Shown here: positions 23,871 through 37,400 of the stretch, piece by piece
Layout: each line of letters opens with the position of its first letter
How positions within the stretch are numbered: position 1 is the stretch's first letter
DNA from: Uloborus plumipes
Lineage: Eukaryota; Arthropoda; Arachnida; Araneae; Uloboridae
Direction of reading: 5' to 3'
NCBI GenBank assembly: GCA_038373865.1
Contig: JAXGGA010005797.1
Coordinates: 1 to 64,000, forward strand
DNA length: 64,000 bases
The notes under the pieces: model-generated
What the model saw: only the letters and a program-made list of their open reading frames with translations
What the model was told of the DNA's origin: nothing
Database searches by the model: none
Program-made: the position numbers and the translations under genes

Positions 23871-24169
23871 TGTACAAAATAAAATGCATATCATGGGTGC
23901 AAGTTCAGTGATGTGTTCAAGACGGAAAATATTTTAAGCCCCTCCCCTCCTTGCGTACTTAAGGATATGTTTTTTTATATTGTTTATTTTAACTTTGTCA
24001 ATTTTTAAATGTTAAGTGCTCAATTTGAATCTTTTGAGCTCCTATTTTTGTAACAACGTGAGCCTCCGTTTAAGTGTAGCATTTCAAACATTTTGTTCTG
24101 TGTGTAGCAAAGGAGGGGGGGGGGGGGCCTCTCCTTCGTGCATTTTCTAAATCGTGGCTCCGAGAACTT

Positions 24170-24420
24170 AAAATTGAATGAACGCCAACAATATGAAAGA
24201 GAGGGGGAGGGGTATCAGGGGTTCCCCCTGAGTTTTTGAACAAAAATAAGTCCTAAATACGCAATTATTGGTCATTTTGGTAACGTAAAAGGAAGGAATG
24301 GGGTTCAGGGGCTCTCTTACAGTAATTTTTTGAAACTGCAGATTCCAAAATTGCAATTCAGGCTATAGCAAAAAATATCAGAAAGAGGATGGTTGAGGGT
24401 TCTCAGAATTTTTTTGGAAT
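24170..24420 (+). repeat. Fragment of the 85-bp degenerate repeat
   Basis: Two or three copies of the motif TTTTTTGAAACTGCAGATTC with ATTGGTCATTTTGGTAACG between them, as in 18560-19650. A G13 run lies just before it (24115-24127). Confidence 0.45.
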
Positions 24421-25117
24421 TGAAATTTATTTATTTTTTTAAAATTGAGAAAACAAATTTCTTATTAACTAAAAACTGAAGAAAGTCATTAAATTCTCTT
24501 TCCGTTACAAGCTCGGTCTCCGCAATCTCGTCAAGACGGAAATCCGTCTTGAGACGGAAGGTCTTGCATCCATGATGCATATGCAGTGAATAAAAGACAA
24601 AACTTTTTCCATTCCCATCAGCGCTGCTATCTACAAGTGAACAATTTAATTGCATCTTCAGTGTGAGATTCATCATTTGAAAACCGTTTTAATATTGTTT
24701 TCGTTGTACCTTAGAAGACTAAATTTAGTATTATAAATTATAATTAAAAATTATATTAGGAAAAATTGATTTTTTATTTTTCATAAACTCTTAAATCCAT
24801 TTTGAGTGCCCTATCACCCAAAAGGGGTGCCCACCTTAAACTTAGTTTTAAAAAAAAATGTTCAACTTAAAACATCTTATTCACGTTATTTTTAGTTAAA
24901 TGATTTCGGAGGAAAGATAAAATATTTTATATACTGATAACATTGAAATCAAATTGTCTCAGGAAAAAGCTCATTTGTCATAGCTTATTCCGTTCTATTG
25001 TGCAATTTGCATGTTGAATATTTCAAATACTAGTAATACCACTCAATTTTAATATTTTCTTTGATACTTTTAGATGCTTAATAAATTGCAAAACAAATTT
25101 TAGAAATCCAGAAATAT
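24421..25117. other. Downstream flank of PSMD3, no gene recognised
   Basis: AT-rich. Near 24535-24558 is a short hairpin of GACGGAAATCCGTCTTGAGA type. The small minus-strand open frame at 24431-24676 matches no family I know. Confidence 0.3.
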
Positions 25118-25123
25118 TTTATT
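25118..25123 (-). terminator. Candidate polyadenylation signal of PSMD3
   Basis: AATAAA on the minus strand, 233 nt beyond the PSMD3 stop codon and the first clear one I see downstream. In such AT-rich sequence the hexamer also arises by chance, so this is a placement guess. Confidence 0.4.
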
Positions 25124-25355
25124 CACAAATAACAAAACTCCAGATGAATTAATGTACAAAAGTTGTTACAGGCCTAAAAATACTTGGTTTGAATAAGAGT
25201 ACATTAAACAGAAAAGAAACTTCAAATGCCAACTTATTTGCTTTCTAGAACGCTAACCTTAATGCAATTATACAAGAATCTGAAAAAGCTTAAAAATAAT
25301 GAGAGCTATAAGAATAGAGTTCATGAAAAAAATTGGAAAATGAAATATTTATAAG

Positions 25356-25433
25356 CTATGGGAAACCATCATCTTCTTCGTCGGTCATTTCTTTTGCATA
25401 CTCTATATCTTGTTTTTCTCTTTCTCTCCTTTC
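25356..25433 (-). CDS. PSMD3: PSMD3 coding exon 11 (residues 475-499 and stop)
   Basis: Encodes [20 protein letters not shown] and DDGFP then TAG, matching the charged helix and acidic DDxFP tail of the family. The acceptor is TTTTATAG. Confidence 0.95.
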   Translation of the reverse strand, partial: ERREREKQDIEYAKEMTDEEDDGFP

Positions 25434-28400
25434 CTATAAAATAAACAATATGATGAATTTAACTGGTATATACAAGACACATTTTTTTTATTATGCATAC
25501 AGATAAATATGTCAAGCCTTAATGCAAAAGCACTTATTTTTGTAAGATCTAGTTTTAGAACTCAAAGAGATTAGTAATTTCACAAGTTGAATATTTTGTA
25601 AATTTTATTTGAATAGAATTATACGTTGAAAAATCCTGAAAGTATTTAATAGCAATCCTTTTGCATAAGAAATTTTAAGAAATTTGCTTTTGTACAAAAC
25701 GTTTGTCTTCTTGAACATCTAACAGCGTCTAAGCCAAACATGAGAATTTTGAATAAGTTCTAAGAAGCTGGTATAAATATTCAGGGGTGATTGTGAGTTC
25801 ATAAAAAAATACCTGAAAGTTTCAAAGAGAAAATGTGTGTGTGGAGGGGGGGGGGGGGAACCAAGGCCCCTCTTACTTAAACACACCAAATTTTATATTT
25901 ATACATACAAAATAATTAATTTCCTTTCATAAACTAACACATTTCATATATTCGAATAGTTTTACACACAAATAGTTTTATTCATAGATTTGCATGTGCA
26001 TAGATTTAATTAAATTGTAAATAAGCAATAAAGTTACTTTTGAGCTGGTGTTGAACAAATTATCTCTAAAAAATATTTTAAGGAGAAAGCAAAAGTCTAA
26101 CAGAATTACTATTTATTCTGCGAATCTTAACATTTTTATTCGATGAATATTATTAATAATTATTGGTATAATCATCGAAAATTCGGAAAAGTAAAAAAAA
26201 AATTCCGGAGGTGGGACGATACAAGCATAATTAAAAATATTTTATTTTTGGTATTTTCAAACGTGAAAATACCGAAGTCGATCATGAAAATACCGGAAAT
26301 CCGGTAAAATACCGGAACACAATCACCCCTGAATATTGAAAGTGAATAAACTGCATTCTTGCACTTAATTGCATTATTGTTCAATGTACATTAAGGCTTA
26401 AATTATCTAAGAAACAATTGTTTTGTCTACACATTTTTGCACATACAAGTTTTAATGTACCATTTACCAAAATAGGGAGAAATATTTTAAAGCAAATTAT
26501 TTAAATTTTCATTCCATATCACATTTAATATCAGGTTATATGTTGACACTACTACATTGGACGGTTCAAGAAAAATGATCATAAGGTTTATAGTTAAAAA
26601 TTAAACCTAACAAATTCATTTCAAACATATTATTTTCCCTCTATTACATTGCCAAAACGAAAATCCCTAAATGTTACAGATAAAGTTGAATTCTAAAAGT
26701 ATGAAGACAGTTGAAAGCTTTAAAATGTCATTTCTGATAAATTTAGTATCACTACAAGCAGACCTATATAATATAGACGAACATATAGGCCGCAATACAA
26801 GACTAGGCAGAAGTATTTTTTTTTTTGCAGAAATTTCTTACAAAATTGTTTAAGTTCACAGAAAATTATAAATTTTATCTGGGTTTGCCTATAAGAAGAG
26901 TTTACTATTATGAGAAATTGGAATGCCGTTATGAAAATATTGAAACTAGCATAAAATTTCACTTAAAAATATGCAATTATGCAGTAGGTTTTAAGAAGCT
27001 ATATAGTAGTACTCAGTAAATGTTTCACATAATTCCCTTTTTATTTCTTAATTTTTATGTAATGTGACGTGATTTGTGCATACGATAGAAATCAGAGTTT
27101 AATTTTAATGTTTTAGAAGCAATTATTAATACAACTAAGAGCGTTTCTACATGTCGAACTTTCAATGCATCAAATCTGTACCTCAGAACCAGACTAACGT
27201 AAGTGCATTTTCGTCATTTTTTGGTAGAGGGGAAAAACGATTGTCGAATACATCGTTTTTCCCCTCTACTGAAAAATGACGAAAATGGACTTACGTTAGT
27301 CTGGTTCTGAGGTACAGAATTTTTTTCCCGGCAATTAGCTACTTTGATAGATGGAGGTCCAGGTATAACTTTTACATGAACCTGCATTAGTAGGACTATT
27401 GTTAACAGAGTCATTTATAAGGATTTCAATAGTATTTCTTTTAAAAAGCATTATTGCTTCATGTGAAAAGATTTTACACAATATAAAATCAAAAATAATA
27501 CTCAAATAATGAGCTCACCTCAGCTGTTTCTAAATCTTTATTGAATGACTTTGGAGGAAATCGCATAGTCTGAAAAGTAAATAGAAAATTATAGCCAAAA
27601 TTAATAAAAATACTATCAAAAATTTTTTTTCACAATCACGGACATATACAGAAAATTGAATGAACAGATTTTTATAACAGTATTTACAGCATAAGAGAGC
27701 ATTATGTTCAAAACTAAGAAGTCATGCATTGCACATAGACAAGTTATTTTCTTAAATGATTTTCCAACATGATATAATTTATAGTAGAAATAGAATGTAT
27801 AATTTAGGGAATATTAACAGTCATAAAAACAATACCTTGAATTACTTTTTTGGCAAATTATAATAAATTTCATATATAAGTAAGTTTAATAAAGGTAAAA
27901 TTATTACTCTAGCAGCATTCTGTGAGAGCAAATCTCTCATAGCATGAGCAAATTTCGTGTGACTAAAGTTATGAAAACGGTGAACTTGTGAAAGCATATT
28001 AGAATAAAAAATTTTAATTATAATACATGAATTATTTTCATTCCTCAAATTAAGAAAACTGTTCCAAAAAAAAAAAAAAATTGCAGAATCATTCCTTAAA
28101 TATTCAATATGGCTATTATATCCACTGGAAGAAAAGTAATTTTTAATTTTATAGAATACATTTTAAATAAACACGGATTAAAAGCTGTTTTAAACAAAAA
28201 CAAATAATAACTGCTATAAAAATTACATATGACTTGACTTGAAACATGTGGTGGAATACAAAAAACAATTAGGAAATTAATTCTCACAGGTTCAATTCAC
28301 AAAAAGCTGTGCTCATATTAGTAGAGATTTTTTATTAGATGCTTCACGTTTATAAGTCGAAAAGAAATTATTAAATTCACAAAACTCCATAATTTAAGAA

Positions 28401-31400
28401 AATATCTTCAATGTTACACAGAATAGAAAAAGTGAAAGTTCTATAACATTTGAAAACACAAAATTAAACTTTTAAAAAAAGGACCAAAATGACACAAAAT
28501 TCACTATTTAAATTAAGTTAAAAGATTTAAAAATAACTGTTAATTCCTTTAATATACCGAATGGACCTTGAATCAAAGAGAAATTTTATGAAATATGATA
28601 TTACATTAATGCAACGATCAACGGGGGACCTGTAACTTATCAACTCACATAGCAAAGTAATGCAATAAAGAAATTATAAGATTAGTCCCCAAAAAATCGG
28701 ACAAATATAAAAACATGAAGCTAAATTTTTAAAAGAATAACATGAAAATCAGGAGAAATAAACTGAGCAGCGGGAGATTAACTAAAAAGTAGGAGTCTCC
28801 TGACAAAGTTTAATCGCTTAAAGTTTTGCAGTGTTTTAAACACACTTTATATTCATTCAATCAATCATTTTCTAGCTTTTGTCAAAGTTTTTAGTCCATG
28901 AGAAACTGCATTTTAACATTACATATGTTTTTTTAAAAAGAAAACTAACAAAACTTAAAATTTCTACAATTATCTCAGTTTTGCAGCACTAAAAGTAGTT
29001 TTTTAGTTACATTGGGTCTCCAGATAATTCATCAACATTTAAACATTTTTAATTGCTCAAATAAATAAGCCTTAAAATAACCAAATCAATTCAATGTCAA
29101 AAGTTTTTTTAAGTAAAGTCCTTCTCGAGCAAAATTCGTCTATTAGTTCAGCTTCTTTAAATGCCTTAATGTTTCTAAATAAGTGTAAATTTTTTTGAAC
29201 TGTTCAAAATTGAATTAAAAAATAATGTACATCAAAGAATAACCCATGAGAATGAGGGGCCTTAGCTGACAATCTTTTTTTGAATTAAAAGTACTCCCAG
29301 GAAAATGATAAGGGGAACAATTAAAGGCTGATATAACACATTTACTATTTTAAAACACTACTTTCACTGTTTAATATTTACTTGAGTATAATAATTAATT
29401 TTTGACTTTTCATTTTTATTTTGGTGTTACTTTTATGATGCATGTGGCCTGCTTTCATGCCTTTTTCCTCACTTCAATGGGAAAGTGAGTCAAAAAAAAA
29501 GGGGGGGGGGGTAATTTGATACAAAAGGGAGTACTAGAGACTACAAGAAAAACAATAGCTTTTAGCGACTTCAGTATAAAACACTAAAATTCGACAAAAA
29601 CGTACCTTCACAGATTTATTATGGATATCCAAACAGAAACTTATTCTTTTGTGGAAAGCTGCTAAAGGTTCTCCTGTGCTATAAACATCTACTGTTTGCT
29701 TTGATTGCATGTAACCTTGAGCATGATTGATGTTAGCTTCGATGACTCCATCTCGAATAGCCTAAAAAATTTAATTCCATTAAATTAGTATTAGTAGAAC
29801 ATTCAAACATTAGAAGTGAATTACTTTTCAATATGCAGAATGAATATTTCACTGTGCATTACTCCAGTATCTTTTGAGTGGGGGGAAAAAATTCAAAAAA
29901 AAAAAAAAAAAAAAACAAGTACAAATTAATCTTGTTATTTTTATAAATTCAACACTACAAAAAAAAGGTCACTTAGGAATTTAGGAGTGAAAGATACAGA
30001 GAGAAAAAAGAAAATTATGGTTTTGAATACAATTTTTTCCCTTTTTAAATTCATCTAAAAAGGGATGATTCAAATGAAAAATAAGTTAAATCTTTCACAT
30101 CTAATTTCTATAATGTATTTTCTAAGTCTCAACAACAATGTGAATGCTTGAAACACACTGGTGTCTTGCAGTATGAGAAGAAAAATGGGGCAGAGAAAGC
30201 CTCACTCAAGGGGGAAACAAGGAGCTGCGTATTTGGAATAAACACCACTATTCTAGAGTTAAAAACAACTCACCTAGTTAATTTATAAATCAAATCACAT
30301 TTATGTATAAATTGATACAGAACTTGCACTAAGATATATCTATTACCAGGGTCGTATTTGAGGGGTGGGTTTATAGGGCTCAAACCCCATCCGAAATTAT
30401 TCAATACCATTTCAAAAAATGTTTTTCGATTTCACCTTTTTCTCACAAAATATCATTTCTTTTTTCTTTCTTATAATCCATTTTCTCAATTTTATTTGAA
30501 AAACAAAATTATTGTTGAAGAATTGTACAATCTCAGTGCTTTATCTGCAGTATTTATTTATTTTCATAGTAAACATTGCAAACATCTTTACTTGCAACAA
30601 AATACAGCGTTTTCCTTCAGATTTTGAGTTCCTGAATATCAAATTCTTTGAATTTGAAAGTACCAAACTCTTTATTTAACATATTTTAAAGGTGCCGAAA
30701 GAAAATAATTTAAGAGGTGTGGATATTCGAATGCACATGCATGAGTGCACGCATCTATTCTTTTGAGTTTTTAAAAAAAACATTGAATGTTTAACAGGGA
30801 TAACGTAATGTACTCAAATTAGTTTTCTTCATTTAATAGACAGGTCATCTTTTACATTTTCTCATGGCAGTGCCTTTAAAGTAGTATCTCCCCCTTTTGA
30901 ATAAACTATTGTGAAAAAAATTAATAAATTATATGAATGAAATCAAATTTATTGGTCATATAGTTTTCCCTAGGAATGTGTTTGGTAAAACCCTCCCCAA
31001 AGCAAAAGTCTGGTTACGGCCTTTTCTATTACTATTCGTTTTCTGACTGTTTACTCATAATTATGAATTACTTATTTTTTATTGCATATCCCCCCCCCCC
31101 TCTTTAAAAATTTTTTTTCAAAGACACACGAAGCCTACTTTTGTTGAGTAAAATTACGAATACTATCCTGCCGTGCTGAGAGCAAAAGTGGTATCTGCGC
31201 TCAAGCTCAAACTGAGATATTACTCTTTAAAGTTTTGCTCCTCCATGTCTTTGATTCAGATGAAACTTTGTCAGAATTTTTTAAAAAATATTTGCCGTTC
31301 TCAAATGACCATATAATTTTGTATTTAGGTAAAATATGTCACAAAGAGCCACCTGGTGGCGACAACTCAATTTCGTTTAAAAGTGCAGCTACGACTTTTG

Positions 31401-34400
31401 TGCTTAGCGCTGTAGTATAGGATTTTTAAATGCAAAGAACATTTTTAATAATGAGCTGTATTTCACAAAAATAAAAGTTTATTGCCCAACTCCCCTCAAA
31501 AGGTATTTTTTTAAAGAATATTTTACTTATTTTATGCTTTTCCCAACCTAAAACAGTTACCAAGTTTTGATATTTACATTCTATTGTTTATTTAAGTTGT
31601 GACCAAATTCTGAATAAGACAACTGGGAGGGACTGAAAACTGGGTTAAATGTTGCTTCAAAAAACTGGTTCCTTTTTTTACCACAAATTTAAGTGAAATT
31701 GCTAAAACACATTTTAAATACTTCAAATCATAGCGAAATGTTGAACTGTTTTAAAGGAGAAAACTATCTTCTTTTAATTTTAACAATACCCAGCAAAGTT
31801 TAACTCAGGTTTGCACTTCTGAGTCAAGAGAACTAAAAGTCAACAAAACAGCTTGAAAATGGAAAGAAAACATGACTTTGTGAACCCAATATGGATTAAA
31901 ATCAATTTAAAATATATAATTTAAAAATATATAAATAACTATCAAATATGAAAGTGCAGAAATTAAAGAAATAAAATAACCTTCTTGATAGACTAAATAA
32001 AAACGTCAAATTAAAGCAGATTGGGAAATAGAGCATTCTTTTGAGCAGTTTTTGTTTTGTTGGCAGGGGTTGGAGTGGAGATTTCAAAAAAATTAGGACA
32101 CAATTTTGATAAAATGTAAGGACATTTTTAGGACAACAAAACATTTTCTGATAATATAAATGTAATTTATAACCTTGATTATTGCAGAGAATAATTAAAC
32201 TTTTCATATTCTATCTTAAAACTTACAACAGAATACATTCAATATTTTATTCTTTAACACAGTGACATTATGAAGTAGAAGTAGTTCATCGTACGATTTA
32301 AATCTGGCTAAACCTAAGCAAGTAATTTAAAAGAAAATTATCCAATGAATTTTACTTTGTATAATAACTATGAAAATAAACAATTAGTTTATGCAGTTTT
32401 TGTCTTTTATAAGGAACAAAATCATTTTTAAATTAAATTGATCACACCCGCATATATACATTTTCAGGGAGGGTCATAAATTCTCAGAACTTGGGAAAAG
32501 TGGCTGTTCGGCTTTTAAGATTTTGTGGATTTTTAAGCCATTAGAAATTAACTTAGAGTAGAGTCTTAAACTTGTCTTAAAATTGAAAAGCTGAAACAAT
32601 GTTAAAAACTGAAAAATTCATGAATAACATCATAAGACAATTGACAAAATTAATTGCTTTAGTTAAACTAAAAAAATTGCTTTAGTTAAACTAAAAATTT
32701 TTCACTGTATTTAAAATACCTGATAATATAAGCTTTGATAACACCCCACCCCACACACACACATATATATATACAGAACTATTATTTGAGAGGAAGGGAA
32801 TATAGTGCTCCTTCGGTAAGTTGAGCTATGACTGGCAATTTTTAGGTCTTTTCGGGATATTCAGTCAAAAAGAAACGTGTTATTGGAGTGAATTTGAGTT
32901 GGAATACTATATGAAAGTAAGCTAAACCAATTTATATCTAAATACTTGTCATTATTACCCTCAAAAGGGGCAATATTGTCAAGGTCATAGCTGAGGAACA
33001 CTTTCTAGTTCACAGGTTTTTCACTTATTTTCAAATGGGGGAGGGGGGAAGAGAAAAAAACATTTGATCTTATTCACTTCACACCCGCTATGGAAGCTGT
33101 TTTATTTTCTTTATTGTTTTATTTTATCTGCATCTCCCCCCCCCCCTCTTCTTCAGAAAAAATCAAAGCAATATGCGGTATTCCTTTGTGTTTAAAAAAA
33201 ATTAATGAGGCATTGTCAACTTTCATGTAGTGGAAAATATAGGCGTATCATCATGAAAAGTTTAGTTATGGGGTTAAATTTCCTTTTTCTGCACAAATAC
33301 CAAGTAAAAAAAAAAAATTTAGAAATTTTAGGACAATTTTTAAAATTTTTAGGACAACTCCTAGCCCTGTGTTAGAGTTCTAGAATCAGATTCAAATTTT
33401 CATACAAACTACTTCAGAAATTTACTATTTAAACTTCATTTGTTTTCAATAATTTAGGCTTTTCAGTAGATTGTTTTAAATTGTAAGAGAAGTGGGAAAT
33501 TTTCTAAAAAATGCTTTTTCTAAAAGTCTTATAGGGTTATTCCATAGAAATGTCAACCTCAGCCTGTGGGGTGGGGGGATTTTCAAACCTAATTGGGACT
33601 TTTAGGTTATTTAGGTTGCAAAATAGATCAATAATTTAACAATGTAGACCTTCTGTCTATTTAAAAAAGGTCATTCTTTCATTCATGATTCAAAGGACTA
33701 TCTTAACAAAGGAGAACTTATACATTTGGTAGAAAATATCTCCAGTAATCATCAAAATGAAGCAATGGCAGCTCATTGGAAAACATTTTAAAATGTTACA
33801 TGCTTCAATGATACTAAATGCTGCTGTTGCATATCACAGCAAATGCATCAATGACGATTTAGAAATAAAAATATTTGTGGTGATACTTGGAACTAAAATG
33901 AATTGTGTAAAAAATGTTTGAAATTTTTGTTCAATGTCACATTTCAATTCAGGATACACAACACCAATTGTTTAACAAATCTATGAAACTTGTATAATTA
34001 AAACTTTTAAAAGAGAGACATTTAGGATTTTATTAGCAGGAAACACATTTTATTGAGTTAGTAAAAGATTTTTTTTTTTTTTTGATTTACTTATTTTTTG
34101 ACACATTTAAATTGAGTTAATAAAAAGGAATCCTGCTATTCAATTTCTTTTTTGAACTAATTTAAAAAAAAAGAAAGAAAGGAACCATAATTCAACATAA
34201 AAAGGTCCTATATAGTGTAAAAGTAGTGTAAGTGACAGAGATTAGTTACAACAATTTTTTTATAGGCATGCTTTGCTTGTTATTTGATGGGAACATTAGT
34301 CAGCCTTAAGTAAATACACCACCAAGGACCAGAAAAAATTCAGCTTTAATAGCTGTGTGTGAAGTATATTTTTTTTAAAGTTGAATGTTTATCTTTTGCA

Positions 34401-37400
34401 AATGCATCAGCCAATTTTAAATGCCTGCTTCACTTACAGAAAAATTTGCCTTGTAAAATGGGCATCATTTTTCAGGTTTGCAAAAATGTTCATGTTAGTC
34501 ACACAATGCCAATTTATGCTAAAACAAATATTTATCAACAGTTATTTTGCTTCAAATTCATGGTAGAAATAACACATACTAAGCATGTACATTTTAAATC
34601 TACAAATTAAACCTTAAATTTATTTTTTATATTTTAGAGTTCAAATAAAGAGAGCTTGAATGTTGTGATCATCAGCCGTGAATGTTATGTTAGTCACTAT
34701 GGAATGACTCTATACTCTCTTCATTTTTTAAATGTAACCATAGTTTGGCGCAGTATAGCCTATAAAGGCTCCTGCGCCACTAAACTCTATACAACCAATC
34801 AACCTATACTGGAAATGAGAGCATTCATTTGTCAGTTAAGTGCCTTTTATATCTTTGCTTTATAATATTTCTCAGAAAATATTTCTTCTCATATTTTAGT
34901 TATTTATATTCCCTTTCTTAAATTTTCAAAAAAAAAAAAAGATTTTTTTTACAGTGCGAAATTGGAATTGTAATACATTTAGTTCTTTTTATTTGATATA
35001 TTAAAGAGTAGATACAATGACGCGGAGGTCAATCAAAAAAGGGTCATTCCATAGAAAGTGGCACATGCAAGTCATTTTTCAAAACAATTTTTCTTTTTTG
35101 AATAATTACTTGATTTTGTCAAAAATATGTCTAATTCTATTGGCAAAAATGTTTTTTTCAGATAGTTTAAATTAATTACTAGGAAAAAAAGTAATATTGA
35201 AAGAATTTTTGTGATGTGACCTGAGTTACCAACAATTTGTAACCTGAGTTACTGAGTGAATAATTAATGAAAAAAACTATGTAGTTGTTTACATTCAAAT
35301 GTAAGTTTTAAAGTAGCTTAGAATATATAGATTTATGTACAATACTTTGTATCAAACAAAAATTTTAACAAGAGCAGATTTTCAAGTTCTTAGTGAACTA
35401 AGTATGTCAGATGTATGTTTTAGATAACCTGAGTTACCAAAAGAAATTAATTTATTGGTTAATAATTATTATATGTATTAACACATTTTGCATTTCCTAA
35501 TTAAGTTAAAAGTAGTTTAAAATAAAAAATAATTCAATAGCCTTTTCAAAACATTTTTTTTCATTAGAATAAGTGTTAAACCAGACACAAGTGTATCAAA
35601 TGCAACCTGAGTTACCATGGAATGACCCAAAAGCATTTTGAGTGTCATTTTGGAATCAAATTTACATGCTTGTAGGACACATGATATAACTTGTGTCTTA
35701 CTTTTCAATTTTGAAGAAGTTAACATGTTATAAAGGCATTAGCAGCAATCCTGCACAATGTAAAAATGATGTAATTATAATGAAAGAAGATGAAAATACC
35801 TTAGCTACAATATATTCTGCATCTTCTGAACTACCCAAGAGCAATTTACGTGCAATTTCAGCTAAGGAAATTCTGGAGTAAGATAAGCTAATCATCCGAA
35901 TTCCAGTTTTGATGACATTATGCCTTAGCCTCAAAATAAGAGTATATGTATGATCAGCTTGAAATTGAGGCCCTAAGTTGCCAAGAACTTCATTGAACAT
36001 GCTAAGATTTCCTGCTTTAACAGCTATAAAAAAGAAAAGAAAAATATTTATAAGATTTTTAAAATAACATAAAATTCATTTTAAATATTAGTAGACATTT
36101 TTTCATATCACACATATTTCATTTCTTTCTTTTTTTAAACATAACTGTATTGTAAATACTTAAAGAAATGCAAATGAATAGTATCATGAAGACAATAGAT
36201 CAGAGTTAGGTTAATGTGTTTATTGTATTTTTTGCTATTTTTTTTCCTTTACTAAAAGCAGATCTTTAGCTTTTGCAGTGTAAAAGAAAAAATACTGGCA
36301 GAGAAATCTTAGTGTACACACTAACGGTTACTAACTCTCAAATAAAAGTTATGAATATGTACAATATCATAGCAATTAGCAACTACTAAAATTATCAAGA
36401 ACTATCCATTTTATGATGAAGAAAAATGAAATTAGATCCATTATGAATATACTCCATTAGAGATGCAAAATTTCTGGAAAAGTTGAAATCGTAGAAAAAA
36501 AAACGATTTTTTAAAATTAAGTTCAATTGTTATATTTTCTTACAAAACTGAAAAGGTACTGAATACTTAAATGTATATGTCATCTATAATATTTTTCCTC
36601 CTGAGAAATATGTGCAAAACTATTTAAAAAAAGCTTTTCTGCTTTCTGTAGTTAAATTTCCAAGTTCAAAACACGAAAAATTATTTCAGTAGTCAAACCA
36701 TCATTCAGCAGTTAATTTTGAGTTGGATGTGATTTTATAAATTGTTAAACGTATTTTTTGAGGCTTTTACTTTTCTTTTTTTTTAATTGCAAGATTTTAA
36801 ATGAGTTGCTTTTCTTCTATAAAAAATTTGTAACATGCGTTTACATACAAGTGCACCCATAAGAACAGTTCTCTAAAAAAGTGTCGTCTTGCACTCCAAA
36901 TTTTTCAACTTTTCACAAGGGATATAGTTTTTCATTAAGGATAGGCAAGAAATGCATTTTTATTGAATTGCAAAAATTCATAAAACATTTTTATTTACTT
37001 CATGGGCATCGAGAATTATTTTTTTTAATTTGACAAGTTTTTGAAAGCATTTTCTTTTCTTAGATTTTCTTGATTTTGGTTCATCAAGTAATTAATACTT
37101 CATTGAATTTATTATCTAAAATGAAAACAAATATACTAAAGATGTTTAAGTATTGCATTTTTAAAAAAATAATCATCAACTAATTTATCAAATGAGTTTC
37201 AATTAAACTTATGAAATAAAACATTCATAAATAAAAAAAAATAACTTCCAAACAATCAAGCATCTAAAGTATTAGGGAAATAGTGCATAATATCATTTTG
37301 TGCTCAGTCTATCTTCGCCATTCACATGTTTAAGACTTTTGTACTGACTAGTAATGACATTTTAATGTATTTCTCCTGATAAGACTATGGCAGTCTTCAT

